A stretch of 64,000 bases of DNA from Aristolochia californica (taxonomy: Eukaryota; Streptophyta; Magnoliopsida; Piperales; Aristolochiaceae): contig JARWKL010000007.1 of NCBI GenBank assembly GCA_029961685.1, forward strand, positions 27,909,013 through 27,973,012. Direction: 5' to 3'. Positions 49,302 to 61,635 of the stretch are shown here, piece after piece (the first letter of the stretch is position 1; each line of letters starts with the position of its first letter). The notes beneath the pieces are model-generated. The model searched no databases, was not told the origin of the DNA, and was given only the letters and a program-made list of their open reading frames with translations. Both the position numbers and the translations under genes were made by a program.

Positions 49302-49977
49302 GGAATTTCCCAAACATGGATAACAAAACTTTTGTGTTCATTTATGGTGTGTGAATAGATATTTTTTATTTACATTAGTTATTGTTTTAAATATTTTCCA
49401 CACATCAACTATAAAATTATTATTTTGTTGTGATCTTTTTTGCCTTTTTTGTTTACGGGATGAAGGGGGAGCGAAAACTCAAAGTTTTGATTTAAGAAAA
49501 AAGTGTACATTTAAAATGGAAATGCACTATGCACAAATGTAGAGAGAGATATTTCCAAAGAGTGTCTGTATATTTTAGGGATCGTATGCACTTTTTTCGT
49601 TTTTATAACTAAGGTTTTGCAATCGTCGGGAAACGGTGGAGGAGGGCGATCTTTAACTGAGTGTTGACTTCAAATCCATAAGTCATTTCTTACAAAAATA
49701 TAGCCCGTTACGCATGACAAATCACTTTACAATCATCTATGATTGTTAGCTCAACGTTTTTAATATGGGCAAAATAATGGCTTGTTTGACTCGGGCAAAT
49801 ATCCCACCGCACGTTCACTTGAGAATTTGATGAGCGTTTGTTATTCTCTTTAAAAGCTTCGAATCCATAGGTCATTTGAATCTTTAACATCTTTCTGGCA
49901 TGCATAGCCATTTTTAAAACATGTGTAGAAAAAATCTCCTTCATGTAAAATTCCATGCTTAATAGGGTTGGACTAAT
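49302..49977 (+). repeat. B monomer with an A-type terminal 25 bp
   Basis: B throughout (AAATTATTATTTTG, GAAACGGTGGAGGAGGG, GTTAGCTCAACG, TTTCTGGCATGC) except the end, which reads CATGCTTAATAGGGTTGGACTAAT as in A. The next monomer starts as B, so two B-starting monomers are adjacent. Confidence 0.87.
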
Positions 49978-50652
49978 GAAATTTCCCAAACTTGGATAAC
50001 AAAACTTTTGTGTTCGTTTGTGGTGTGTGAATAGATATTTTTTATTTACATTAGTTATTATTTTAAACTTTTTCCGTACATCAACTGTGAAATTTTCATT
50101 TTGCTGTGATCTATTTGCCTTTTTTGTTTACACGATGAAGGGAGAGCGAAAAACTCGAAGTTCTGATTTAAGAAAAAAGTGTACATTTAAAATGGAAATG
50201 CACAATGCACAAATGTAGAGAGAGATATTTCCAAAGAGTGTCTGTATGTTTTAGGCATCGTATGCACTTGTTTCATTTTTATATCTAAGGTTTTGCAATC
50301 GTCGGGAAACGGGGGAGGTGGGCGATTTTTAACTGAGTGTTGACTTCGAATCCATTAGTCATTTCTTAAAAAAATATAGCCCGTGACGCATGAAAAATCA
50401 CTTTACAATCATCTATGATTGTTAGCTCAACGTTTTGAATATGGGCAAAATAATGGCTTGTTTGACTCAGGCAAATATCCCACCGCACGTTCACTTGAGA
50501 ATTTCATGAGCGTTTGTTATTCTCATTAAAAGCTTTGGATCCATTGGTCATTTGAATCTTTAACATGTTTCTGGCATGCATATCCATTTTTAAAACATGT
50601 GTAGAAAAAATCTTCTTCATGTAAAATTCCAAGATATTAGTTTTGGGCTAGT
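49978..50652 (+). repeat. Mosaic B/C/B monomer
   Basis: B start (GTGTGAATAGATATTTT), then C at about 50,070-50,162 (CTTTTTCCGTACATC, TTTTGCTGTGATCTATTTGCC, AAAAACTCGAAG), then B again (TTCTGATTTAAG, TATGTTTTAGGC, GGGGGAGGTGGG). The C patch is about 90 bp, a length typical of a conversion tract. Confidence 0.87.
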
Positions 50653-51327
50653 GGAATTTCCCAAACTTGGATAACAAAACTTTTGTGTTCATTTGTGTTG
50701 TGTGAATAAATTTTCTTCATTTACTTTTTTTATTGTTTTAAACTTTTTCCGTACATCAACTATGAAATTTTCATTTTGCTGTGATCTATTTGCCTTTTTT
50801 GTTTACAGGATGAAGGGAGAGCGAAAAACTCGAAGTTTTGATTTTAGAAAAATGTGTACATCTAAAACGGAAATTCACAATGCACAAATGTAGAGAGAGA
50901 TAATTCCAAAGAGTGTCTATAATTTTTAGGGATTGAAAGCACCTATTCGTTTTTATATCTCAGGTTTTGCCATCATCGGGAAAAATGGGTTGAGGTGGAT
51001 TTTTAACTGATTGTTGAATTGCAATCCATAAGTCATTTCATACAAAAATATAGCCCGTTACACATGATAAATCACATTACAATCATCTATGATTAATTAT
51101 GTCAGCTTTTTGGAAATGGGCAAAGTAATGGCATGTTTGACTCTGGTAAATATCCCACCGCAAGATCACTTGAGAATTTAATGAGCGTTTGTTATTCTCT
51201 TTAAAAGATTTGCATCCATAGCTCATTTGCATCTTTAACATGTTTCAAACATGCATATCCATTTTTAAAATATGTGTGGATGAAATCTCTTTCTTGCCAA
51301 ATTCCAAGCTATTTGGGTTAAACTAGT
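50653..51327 (+). repeat. Satellite monomer, type C
   Basis: Full-length C with GTGTTGTGTGAATAAATTTTC and GGTTGAGGTGG. GCACAAATGTAG removes the usual NdeI site, a change shared with the C at 54,681. Confidence 0.9.
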
Positions 51328-53331
51328 GGAATTTCCCAAAATTGGATAACAAAACTTTTGTGTTCATTTGTGTTGGGTGAATAAATTTTCTGTATTTATA
51401 TTTGTAATTGTTTTAAATTTTTTCCTTACAACAACTATAAAATTTTCATTTTGTTGTAAGCTTTTTGCCTTGTTTGTTTTCGGTAAGAAGGGAGAGCGAA
51501 AAGTCAAAGTTTTGATTTAAGAAAAGAGTGTACATCTAAAATGGAAAAGAACAATGCACAATTGTAGGGAGAGATAATTCCAAAGAGTGTCTGTAACTTT
51601 TAGGGATTGTAAGCTCTTTCTGGTTTTTATATCTCAGGTTTTGCAATCGTCGGGAAAAATTGGTGGCAGTGGATTTTTAACTGAGTGTTGAATTGCAATC
51701 CATAAGTCATTTCATACAAAAATATAGCCCGTTACGCAGGATAAATCACTTTACAATCATCTATGATTGTTAGATCAAATTTTTGAAAATGGGCAAAATA
51801 ATGACTTGTTAGACTCGGGTAAATATCCCACCGCACGTTCACTTGAGAATTTAATGAGCGTTTTTTATTCTCTTTAAAAGCTTTGGATCCATAGGTCATT
51901 TGAATCTTTAACATGTTTCAAACATGCATATCCATTTTTAAAACATGTGTAGAAAAAATATACTTCATGTAAAATTCCAAGCTTAATAGGGTTGGACTAA
52001 TGCAATTTCCCAAACTTGGAAGACAAAACTTTTGTGGTCATTTGTGGTGTATGAATATATATTTTTTATTTACATTAGTTATTATTTTAATAATTTCCAC
52101 ACATCAACTATAAAATTTTTATTTTGTTGTGATCTTTTTTGCCTTTTTTGTTTACGGGATTAAGGGGTAGCGAAAACACAAAGTTCTGATTTAAGAAAAA
52201 AGTGTACATCTAAAATGGAAATGCACAATGCACAAATGTAGAGAGAGATATCTCCAAAGAGTGTCTATATGTTTTAGGGATCGAATGCACTTTTTTCGTT
52301 TTTATATCTTAGGTTTTGCAATCGTCGGGAAACGGGGGAGGCGGGCGATTTTTAACTGAGTGTTGACTTCAAATCGATAAGTCATTTCTTAGAGAAATAT
52401 AGCCCGTTACGCATGACAAATCACTTTACAATCATCTATGATTGTTAGCTCAACGTTGTGAATACGGGCAAAATAATGGCTTGTTTGACTCGGGCAAATA
52501 CCCACCGCACGTTCACTTGAGAATTTAATGAGCGTTTGTTATTCTCTTTAAAAGCTTCGGATCCATAGGTCATTTGAATCTTTAACATGTTTCTGGCATG
52601 CATATCCATTTTTAAAACATGTGTAGAAAAAATCTCCTTCATGTAAAATTCCAAGATATTAGTTTTGGACTAGTGGAATTTCCGAAACTTGGATAACAAA
52701 ACTTTTGTGTTCATTTGTGGTGTCTGAATAAATTTTCTTCATTTACTTTTTTTATTGTTTTAAACCTTTTCCGTACATCAACTATGAAATTTTCATTTTG
52801 TTGTGATCTATTTGGCTTTTTTGTTTACGGGATGAAGGGAAAGCGAAAAACTCGAAGTTTTGATTAAAGAAAAATGTGTACAGATAAAACGGAAATGCAC
52901 AATGCACATATGTAGAGAGAGATAATTCCAAAGAGTGTTTGTATTTTTTTGGGATTGTAAGCACCTTATCATTTTTATATCTCAGGTTTTGTAATCATTG
53001 GGAAAAATGGGTTGCGGCGGATGTTTAACTGAATGTTGAATAGCAATCCATAAGTCATTTCATACAAAAATATAGCATGTTACGCATGATAAATCACATT
53101 ACAATCATCTATAATTAATTATGTCAGCTTTTTGCAAATGGGCAAAATAATGGCATGTTTGACTCGGGTAAATATCCCACCGCAAGTTCACATGAGAATT
53201 TAATGAGCGTTTATTATTCTCTTTAAAAGCTTTGCATCTTTAACATGTTTCAAACATGCATATCATTTTTAAAACATGTGTGGATGAAATCTCTTTCTTG
53301 CAAAATTTCAAGCTATTAGGGTTAAACTAGT
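51328..53331 (+). repeat. A-B-C higher-order repeat with a 17-bp deletion in C
   Basis: A 51,328-52,001, B 52,002-52,674, C 52,675-53,331. The C is 657 bp: TTTGCATC followed by CATAGCTCATTTGCATC has collapsed to one TTTGCATC at about 53,231-53,238, a deletion between 8-bp direct repeats. B markers GATATCTCC, TATATCTTAGG and CTTAGAGAAATAT, and C markers AAACCTTTTCC and TTTTTTTGGGATTG, link this unit to 55,021-56,245. Confidence 0.91.
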
Positions 53332-54680
53332 GGAATTTCCTAAAATTGGATAACAAAACTTTTGTGTTCATTTGTGTTGGGTGAATAAATTTTCTATATT
53401 TATATTTGTTATTGTTTTTAATTATTTCCATACATCAACTATAAAATTTTCATTTTGTTGTAAGCTTTTTGCCTTGTTTGTTTTCGGGATGAAGGGAGAG
53501 CGAAAAGTCAAAGTTTTGATTTAAGAAAAGAGTGTACATCTAAAATGGAAAAACACAATGCACAATTGTAGGGAGAGATAATTCAAAAGAGTGCCTGTAA
53601 TTTTTAGGGATTGTAAGCTCTTTCTGGTTTTTATATCTCAGGTTTTGCAATCGTTGGGAAAAATTGGTGGCAGAGGATTTTTAACTGAGTGTTGAATTGC
53701 AATCCACAAGTCATTTCATACAAAAATATAGCCCGTTACGTTGGATAAATCACTTTATAATCATCTATGATTGTTAGATCAAATTTTTGAAAATGGGCAA
53801 AATAATGACTTGTTAGACTCGAGTAAATATCCCACAGCATGTTCACTTGAGAATTTAATGAGCGTTTGTTATTCTCTTTAAAAGCTTTGAATCCATAGGT
53901 CATTTGAATCTTTAACATGTTTCAACGATGCATATCCATTATTAAAACATGTGTAGAAAAAATCTCCTTCATGTAAAATTCCAAGCTTAATAGGGTTGGA
54001 CTAATGGAATTTCCCAAACTTGGATAACAAAACTTTTGTGTTCATTTGTGGTGTGTGAATAGATATTTTTTATTTACATTAGTTATTTTTTTAAATATTT
54101 TCCACACATCAACTATAAAATTTTTATTTTGTTGTGATCTTTTTTGCCTTTTTTGTTTACGGGATGAAGGAGGAGCGAAAACTCAAAGTTTTGATTTAAG
54201 AAAAAAGTGTACATCTAAAATGGAAATGCACAATGCACAAATGTAGAGAGAGAGATTTTGAAAGAGTGTCTGTATGTTTTAGGGATCGTATGCACTTGTT
54301 TCGTTTTTATATCTAAGGTTTTCCAATCGTTGGGAAACGGGGGAGGCGGGGGATTTTTAACTGAGTGTTGACTTCGTATCCATAAGTCATTTCTTACAAA
54401 AATATAGCCCGTGACGCATGACAAACCACTTTACAATCATCTATGATTGTTAGCTCAACGTTTTGAATATGGGCAAAATAATGGCTTGTTTGACTCGGGC
54501 AAATATCCCACCGCACGTTCACTTGAGAATCTAATGAGCGTTTGTTATTCTCTTTAAAGGCTTCGGATCCATAGGTCATTTGAATCTTTAACATGTTTCT
54601 GGCATGCATATCCATTTTTAAAACATGTGTAGAAAAAATCTCCTTCATGTAAAATTCCAAGATATTAGTTTTGGGCTAGT
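53332..54680 (+). repeat. A and B monomers of an A-B-C unit
   Basis: A 53,332-54,005 and B 54,006-54,680, full length. A shares AGAAAAGAGTG and CTTTCTGGTTTTT with the A copies at 51,328 and 63,660. Confidence 0.91.
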
Positions 54681-55020
54681 GGAATTTCCCAAACTTGGAT
54701 AACAAAACTTTTGTGTTCATTTGTGGTGTGTGAATAAATTTTCTTCATTTACATTTTTTATTGTTTTAAACTTTTTCCGTACATGAACTATGAAATTTTC
54801 ATTTTGCTGTGATCTTCTTGCCTTTTTTGTTTACAAGATGAAGGGAGAGCGAAAAACTCGAAGTTTAGATTTCAAAAAAATGTGTACATCTAAAACAGAA
54901 ATTCACAATGCACAAATATAGAGAGAGATAATTCCAAAGAGTGTCAATAATTTTTAGGGATTGTAAGCACCTTTTCGTTTTTATATCTCAGGTTTTGCAA
55001 TCGTCGGGAAAAATGGGTTG
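54681..55020 (+). repeat. Truncated C monomer ending at an out-of-register junction
   Basis: C for its first 340 bp (AATAAATTTTCTTC, TTTTGCTGTGATC, AAAAATGGGTTG). It then stops inside the GGGTTGCGGAGG block and is joined at 55,020/55,021 to the GTTGTGATC segment of a B monomer, which normally sits at relative position about 123-130. The last 330 bp of C are absent. Confidence 0.92.
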
Positions 55021-55573
55021 TATGTTGTGATCTTTTTTGCCTTTTTTGTTTACGGGATGAAGGTGGAGCGAAAACTCAAAGTTCTGATTGAAGGAAAAAG
55101 TGTACATCTAAAATGGAAATGCACAATGCACAAATGTAGAGAGAGATATCTCCAAAGTGTGTCTGTATGTTTGAGGGATCGTATGCACTTTTTTTGTTTT
55201 TATATCTTAGGTTTTGCAATCGTCGGGAAACGGGGGAGGTGGGCGATTTTTAACTGAGTGTTGACTTCAAATCCATAAGTTATTTCTTAGAAAAATATAG
55301 CCTGTTACGCACGACAAATCACTTTACAATCATCTGTGATTGTTAGCTCAACGTTTTGAATATTGGCACAATAATTGTTTGTTTGACTCGGGCAAATATC
55401 CCACCGCACGTTCACTTGAGAATTTAATGAGCGTTTGTTATTCTCTTTAAAAGCTTCGGATCCATAGGTCATTTGAATCTTTAACATGTTTCTAGCATGC
55501 ATATCCATTTTTAAAACATGTGAAGAAAAAATCTCCTTCATGTAAAATTCCAAGATATTAGTTTTGGACTAGT
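55021..55573 (+). repeat. 5'-truncated B monomer
   Basis: B from relative position about 123 onward (TTGTGATCTTTTTTGCC, GGTGGAGCGA, GTTAGCTCAACG, TTTCTAGCATGC, GATATTAGTTTTGG). GATATCTCC, TATATCTTAGG and TTCTTAGAAAAATAT resemble the B at 52,002 more than the B at 54,006. Confidence 0.91.
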
Positions 55574-56245
55574 GGAATTTCCCAAACTTGGATAACAAAA
55601 CTTTTGTGTTCATTTGTGGTGTGTGAATAAATTTTCTTCATTTACTTTTTTTATTGTTTTAAACCTTTTCCATACATCAACTATGAAATTTTCATTTTGT
55701 TGTGGTATGTTTGCCTTTTTTGTTTAAGGAATGAAGGTAAAGCAAAAAACTCGAAGTTTTGATTTCAGAAAAATGTGTACATCTAAAACGGAAATGCACA
55801 ATGCACATATGTAGAGAGAGATAATTCCAAAGAGTGTTTGTAATTTTTTGGGATTGTAAGCACCTGATCGTTTTTATATCTCAGGTTTTGCAATCGTCGG
55901 GAAAAATGGGTTGCGGAGGATTTTTAACTGAACGTTGAATTGCAATCCATAAGTCATTTCATACTAAAATAAAGCCCGTTACGCATGATAAATCACATTA
56001 CAATCATCTATGATTAATTATGTCAGCTTTTTACAAATAGGCAAAATAATGGCATGTTTGACACGAGTAAATATCCCACTGCAAGTTCACTTGAGAATTT
56101 AATGAGTGTTTATTATTCTCTTTAAAATCTTTAAATCCATAGCTCATTTGAATATTTAACATGTTTCAAACATGCATATCCATTTTTAAAACGTGTGGAT
56201 TAAATCGCTTTCTTGCAAAATTCCAAGCTATTTGGTTAAACTAGT
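55574..56245 (+). repeat. Satellite monomer, type C
   Basis: Full-length C. AAACCTTTTCC, GTTTGTAATTTTTTGGG, GCACCTGATCG and CTGAACGTTGAAT are close to variants of the C at 52,675, supporting common descent of 55,021-56,245 with 52,124-53,331. Confidence 0.9.
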
Positions 56246-58268
56246 GGAATTTCCCAAAATTGGATACCAAAACTTTTGTGTTCATTTTTTTTGGGTAAAT
56301 AAATTTTCTTTATTTATATTTGTTATTGTTTTAAATTTTTTCCATACATCAAGTATAAAATTTTCATTTTGTTGTAAGCTTTTTGCCCTGTTTGTTTCCG
56401 GGATGAAAGGAGAGCGAAAAGTCAAAGTTTTGATTTTAGAAAAGAGTGTACATCTAAAATGGAAAAGCACAATGCACAATTGTAGGGAGAGATAATTCCA
56501 AAGAGTGTTTGTAATTTTTAGGGTTTGTAAGCTCTTTTTGGTTTTTATATCTCATGTTTTGCAATCGTCGGTAAAAATTGGTGGCAGAGGATTTTTGACT
56601 GAGTGTTGAATTGCAATCCAAAAGTCATTTCATACAAAAATATAGCCCGTTACGCATGATAAATCACTTTACAATATTCTATGATTGTTAGATCAAATTT
56701 TTGAAAATGGGCAAAATAATGACTTTTTAGACTCGGGTAAATATCCCACCGCACGTTCACTTGAGAATTTAATGAGCGTTTGTTATTCTCTTTAAAAGCT
56801 TTGGATACATAGGTCATTTGAATCTTTAACATGTTTCAAGCATGCATATCCATTTTTAAAACATGTGTAGAAAAAATCACCTTCATCTAAAATTCCAAGC
56901 TTAATAGGGTTGGACTATTGGAATTTCCCAAACTTGGATAAGAAAACTTTTGTGTTCATTTGTGGTGTGTGAATTGATATTTTTTATTTACAATAGTTAT
57001 TTTTTTAAATATTTTCCACTCATCAACTATAGAAATTTTATTTTGTTGTGATCTTTTTTGCCTTTTTTGTTTACGGGATGAAGGGGGAGCGAAAACTCAA
57101 AGTTCTGATTTAAGAAAAAAAGTGTACATATAGAATGGAAATGCACAAAGCACAAATGTAGAGAGATATTTCCAATGAGTGTCTGTATGTTTTAGGGATC
57201 GTATGCACTTTTTTCGTTTTTATATCTAAGGTTTTGCAATCATAAGGAAACGGGGGAGGCGGGCGATTTTTAACTGAGTGTTGACTTCAAATCCATAAGT
57301 CATTTCTTACAAAAATATAGCCCATTGCACATGAAAAATCACTTTACAATCATCTATAATTGTTAGCTCAACGTTTTGAATATGGGCAAAATAATGGCTT
57401 GTTTGAGTCGCGCAAATATCCCACCGCACGTTCACTTGAGAATTTAATGAGCGTTTGTTCTTCTCTTTAAAAACTTGGGATCCATAGGTCATTTGAATGT
57501 TTAACATGTTTCTGGCATGCATATCCATTTTTAAAAGATGTGTAGAAAAAATCTCCTTCATGTAAAATTCCAAGATATTAGTTTTGGACTAGTGGAATTT
57601 CCCAAACTTGGATAACAAAACTTTTGTGTTCATTTGTGGTGTGTGAATAAATTTTCTTCATTTACTTTTTTTATTGTTTTAAACTTTTTCCGTACATCAA
57701 CTATGAAATTTTCATTTTGCTGTGATCTATTTGCCTTTTTTGTTTACGGGATGAAGGGAGAGCGAAAAACTCGAAGTTTTGATTTAAGAAAAATGTGTAC
57801 ATCTAAAATGGAAATGCACAATGCACATATGTAGAGAGAGATAATTCCAAAGAGTGTCTATAATTTTTAGGGATTGTAAGCACCTTTTTGTTTTTATATC
57901 TCAGGTTTTGTAATCGTCGGGAAAAATGGGTTGCGGAGGATTTTTAACTGAGTGTTGAATTGGAATCCATAAGTCATATTATGCAAAAATATAGCCCGTT
58001 ACGCATGATAAAACACATTACAATCATCTATGATTAATTATGTCAGCTTTTTGCAAATGGGCAAAATAATTGCATGTTTGACTCGGGTAAATATCCCACT
58101 GCATGTTCACTTGAGAATTTAATGAGGGTTCGCTATTCTCTTTAAAAGCTTTGGATGCATAGCTCATTTGCATCTTTAACATGTTTGAAAAATGCATATC
58201 CATTTTTAAAACATGTGTGGACGAAATCTCTTTCTTGCAAAATTTCAAGCTATTAGGGTTAAACTAGT
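56246..58268 (+). repeat. A-B-C higher-order repeat
   Basis: A 56,246-56,919, B 56,920-57,593, C 57,594-58,268; a regular unit of 2,023 bp. The C is close to the consensus of its type and is a good reference copy. Confidence 0.92.
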
Positions 58269-60288
58269 GGAATTTCCAAAAATTGGATAACAATACTTTT
58301 GTGTTCATTTGTGATGGGCGAATAAATTTTCTTTATTTATATTTGTTATTGTTTTAAATTTTTTCCACACATCAACTGTAAAATTTTCATTTTGTGGTAA
58401 GCTTTTTGACTTGTTTGTTTTCGGGATGAAGGGAGAGCGAAAAGTCAAAGTTTTGATTTAAGAAACAAGTGTACATCTAAAATGGAAAAGCACAATGCAT
58501 ATTTGTAGGGAGAATAATTCCAAAGTGAGTCTGTAATTTTTAGGGATTGTAAGCTCTTTTTAGTTTTTATTTCTCAGGATTTGCTATAGTCTAGAAAAAT
58601 TGGTGGCAGAGGATTTTTAACTGAGTGTTGAATAGTAATCCATAAGTCATTTCATACAAAAATATAGCCCGTTATGCATGATAAATCACTTTACAATCAT
58701 CTATGATTATTAGATCAAATTTTTGAAAATGGGAAAAATAATGACTTTTTAGACTCTCGTAAATATCCCACCGCACATTCACTTGAGAATTTAATGAGCG
58801 TTTGTTATTCTCTTTAAAATCTTTGGATCCATAGGTCGTTTGAATCTTTAACATGTTTGAAGCATGCATATCCATTTTTAAAACATGTGTAGAAAAAATC
58901 TCCTTCATGTAAAATTCCAAGTTTAATAGGGTTGGACTAATGGAATTTCCCAAACTTGGATAACAAAACTTTTGTGTTCATTTGTGGTGTGTGAATAGAT
59001 ATTTTTTATTTACATTAGTTATTATTTTAAATATTTTCCACACATCAACTATAAATTTTTTATTTTGTTTTGATCTTTTTTGCCTTTTTTGTTTACGGGA
59101 TGAAGGGGGAGAGAAAACTCAAAGTTCTGATTTAAGAAAAAAGTGTACATCTAAAATGGAAATGCAAAATGCACAAATGTAGAGAGAGATATTTCCAAAG
59201 AGTGTCTGTAGGTTTTAGGGATCGTACGCACTTTTCTCGTTTTTATATCTAAGGTTTTGCAATCGTCAGGAAACAGGGGAGGCGGGCGATTTTTAACTGA
59301 GTGATGACTTCAAATCCATAAGTCATTTCTTACAAAAATAAAGCCCGTTACGCATGACAAATCACTTTACAATCATCTATGATTGTTAGCTCAACTTTTT
59401 GAATATGGGCAAAATAATGGCTTGTTTGACTCGGCCCAATATCCCACCGCACGTTCACTTGAGAATTTAATGAGCATTTGTTATTCTCTTTAAAAGCTAC
59501 GGATCCATAGGTCATTTGAATCTTTAACATGTTCTGGCATGCATATCCATTTTTAAAACATGTGTAGAAAAAATCTCCTTCATGTAAAATTCCAAGATAT
59601 TAGTTTTGGACTAGTGGAATTTCCCAAACTTGGATAACAAAACTTTTGTGTTCATTTGTGGTGTGCGAATAAATTTTCTTCAGTTACTTTTTTCATTTTT
59701 TAAAACTTTTTCTGTACATCAACTATGAAATTTTCATTTTGTTGTGATCCATTTGCCTTTTTTGTTTACGGGATGAAGGGAGAGCGAAAACTCAAACTTT
59801 TAATTTAACAAAAATGTGTAGATCTAAAACGGAAATGCACAATGCACATATGTAAAGAGAGATAATTCCAAAGAGTGTCTGAAATTTTTAGGGATTGTAA
59901 GCACCTTTTCGTTTTTTTATCCCAGGTTTTGCAATCGTCGGGAAAAATGGGTTGCGGAGGATTTTTATCTGAGTGTTGAATTGCAATCCATAAGTCATTT
60001 CATACAAAAATATTGCCCGTTACGCATGATAAATCACATTACAATAATCTATGATTAAATATGTCAGCTTTTGGCAAATGGGCAAAAGAATGGCATGTTT
60101 GACTCGGGTAAATATCCTACAGCAAGTTCACTTGAGAATTTAATGAGCGTTTGTTATTCTCTTTTAAATCTATGCATCCATAGCTCATGTGCATCTTTCA
60201 CATGTTTCAAACATGCTTATCCATTTTTAAAACATGTGTGGACGAAATCTCTTTCTTGCAAAATTCCAAGCTATTAGGTTAAACTAGT
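58269..60288 (+). repeat. A-B-C higher-order repeat
   Basis: A 58,269-58,941, B 58,942-59,615, C 59,616-60,288; a regular unit of 2,020 bp with scattered single-base changes only. Confidence 0.92.
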
Positions 60289-60961
60289 GGAATTTCCAAA
60301 AATTGGATAACGATACTTTTGTGTTCATTTGTGTAGGGTGAATAAATTTTCTTTATTTATGTTTGTTATTGTTTTAAAATTTTTCCATACATCAACTATA
60401 AAATTTTCATTTTTTTGTAAGCTTTTTGCCTTGTTTGTTTTCGGGATGAAGGGAGAGCGAAAAGTCAAAGTTTTGATTTAAGAAAGAAGTGTACATCTAA
60501 AAAGGAAAAGCACAATGCACAATTGTAGGGAGATATAATTCCAAAGAGTGTCTGTAACTTTTAGGGATTGGAAGCTCTTTTTAGTTTTTATATCTCAGGT
60601 TTTGCAATCGTCGGGAAAAATTGGTGGCAGTGGATTTTTAACTGAGTGTTGAATTGCAATCCTTAAGTCATTTCTTACTAAAATATAGCCCGTTACGCAT
60701 GAAAAATCACTTTACAATCATCTATGATTGTTAGCTCAACTTTTTGAATATGGGCAAAATAATGGCTTGTTTGACTCAGGCAAATATCCCACCGCACGTT
60801 CACTTGAGAATTTAAAGAGCGTTTGTTATTCTCTTTAAAAGCTTTGGATCCATAGGTCATTTGAATCTTTAACATGTTTCTGGCATGCATATCCATTTTT
60901 AAAACATGTGTAGAAAAAATCTCCTTCATGTAAAATTCCAAGATATTAGTTTTGGACTAGT
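60289..60961 (+). repeat. Hybrid A/B monomer
   Basis: A through GGTGGCAGTGG and the ACTGAGTGTTGAATTGC block. B from between about 60,680 and 60,735 (CATGAAAAATCAC, GTTAGCTCAAC, GGCTTGTTTGACTC, TTTCTGGCATGC, GATATTAG). A C follows, so this unit is a dimer. Confidence 0.88.
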
Positions 60962-61635
60962 GGAATTTCCCAAACTTGGATAACAAAACTTTTGTGTTCA
61001 TATGTGGTGTGTGAATAAATTTTCTTCATTTAATTTTTTTATTGTTTTTAACTTTTTCCATACATCAACTATGAAATTTTCATTTTGCTGTGATATATTT
61101 GCCTTTTCTGTATATGGGATGAAGGGAGTGCGAAAAACTCGAAGTTTTGATTTAAGAAAAATGTGTACATCTAAAACGGAAATGCACAATGCACATATGA
61201 AGAGAGAGATAGTTCCAAAGAGTGTCTGTAATTTTTAGGGATTGTAAGCACCTTTTCATTTTTATATCTCAGGTTTTGCAATCGTCGGGAAAAATGGGTT
61301 GCAGAGGATTTTTAACTGAGTGTGAATTGCAATCCATAAGTCATTTCACACAAAAATATAGCCCGTTACGCATGATAAATCACATTACAATCATCTATGA
61401 TTAATTATGTCAGCTTTTCGCAAATGGGCAAAATAATGGAATGTTTGACTCGGGTAAATATCCCACGCCAAGTTCACTTGAGAATTTAATGAGCGTTTGT
61501 TATTCTCTTTAAAAGCTTTGCATCCATAGCTCATTTGCATCTTTAACATGTTTCAAACATGCATATCCATTTTTAAAACTTGTGTGGACGAAATCTCTTT
61601 CTTGCAAAATTCCAAGCTATTAGGGTTAAACTAGT
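60962..61635 (+). repeat. Satellite monomer, type C
   Basis: Full-length C. One T is lost in ACTGAGTGTGAATTGC, and GTATATGGGATG and CATATGAAGAG are private variants. Confidence 0.9.
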
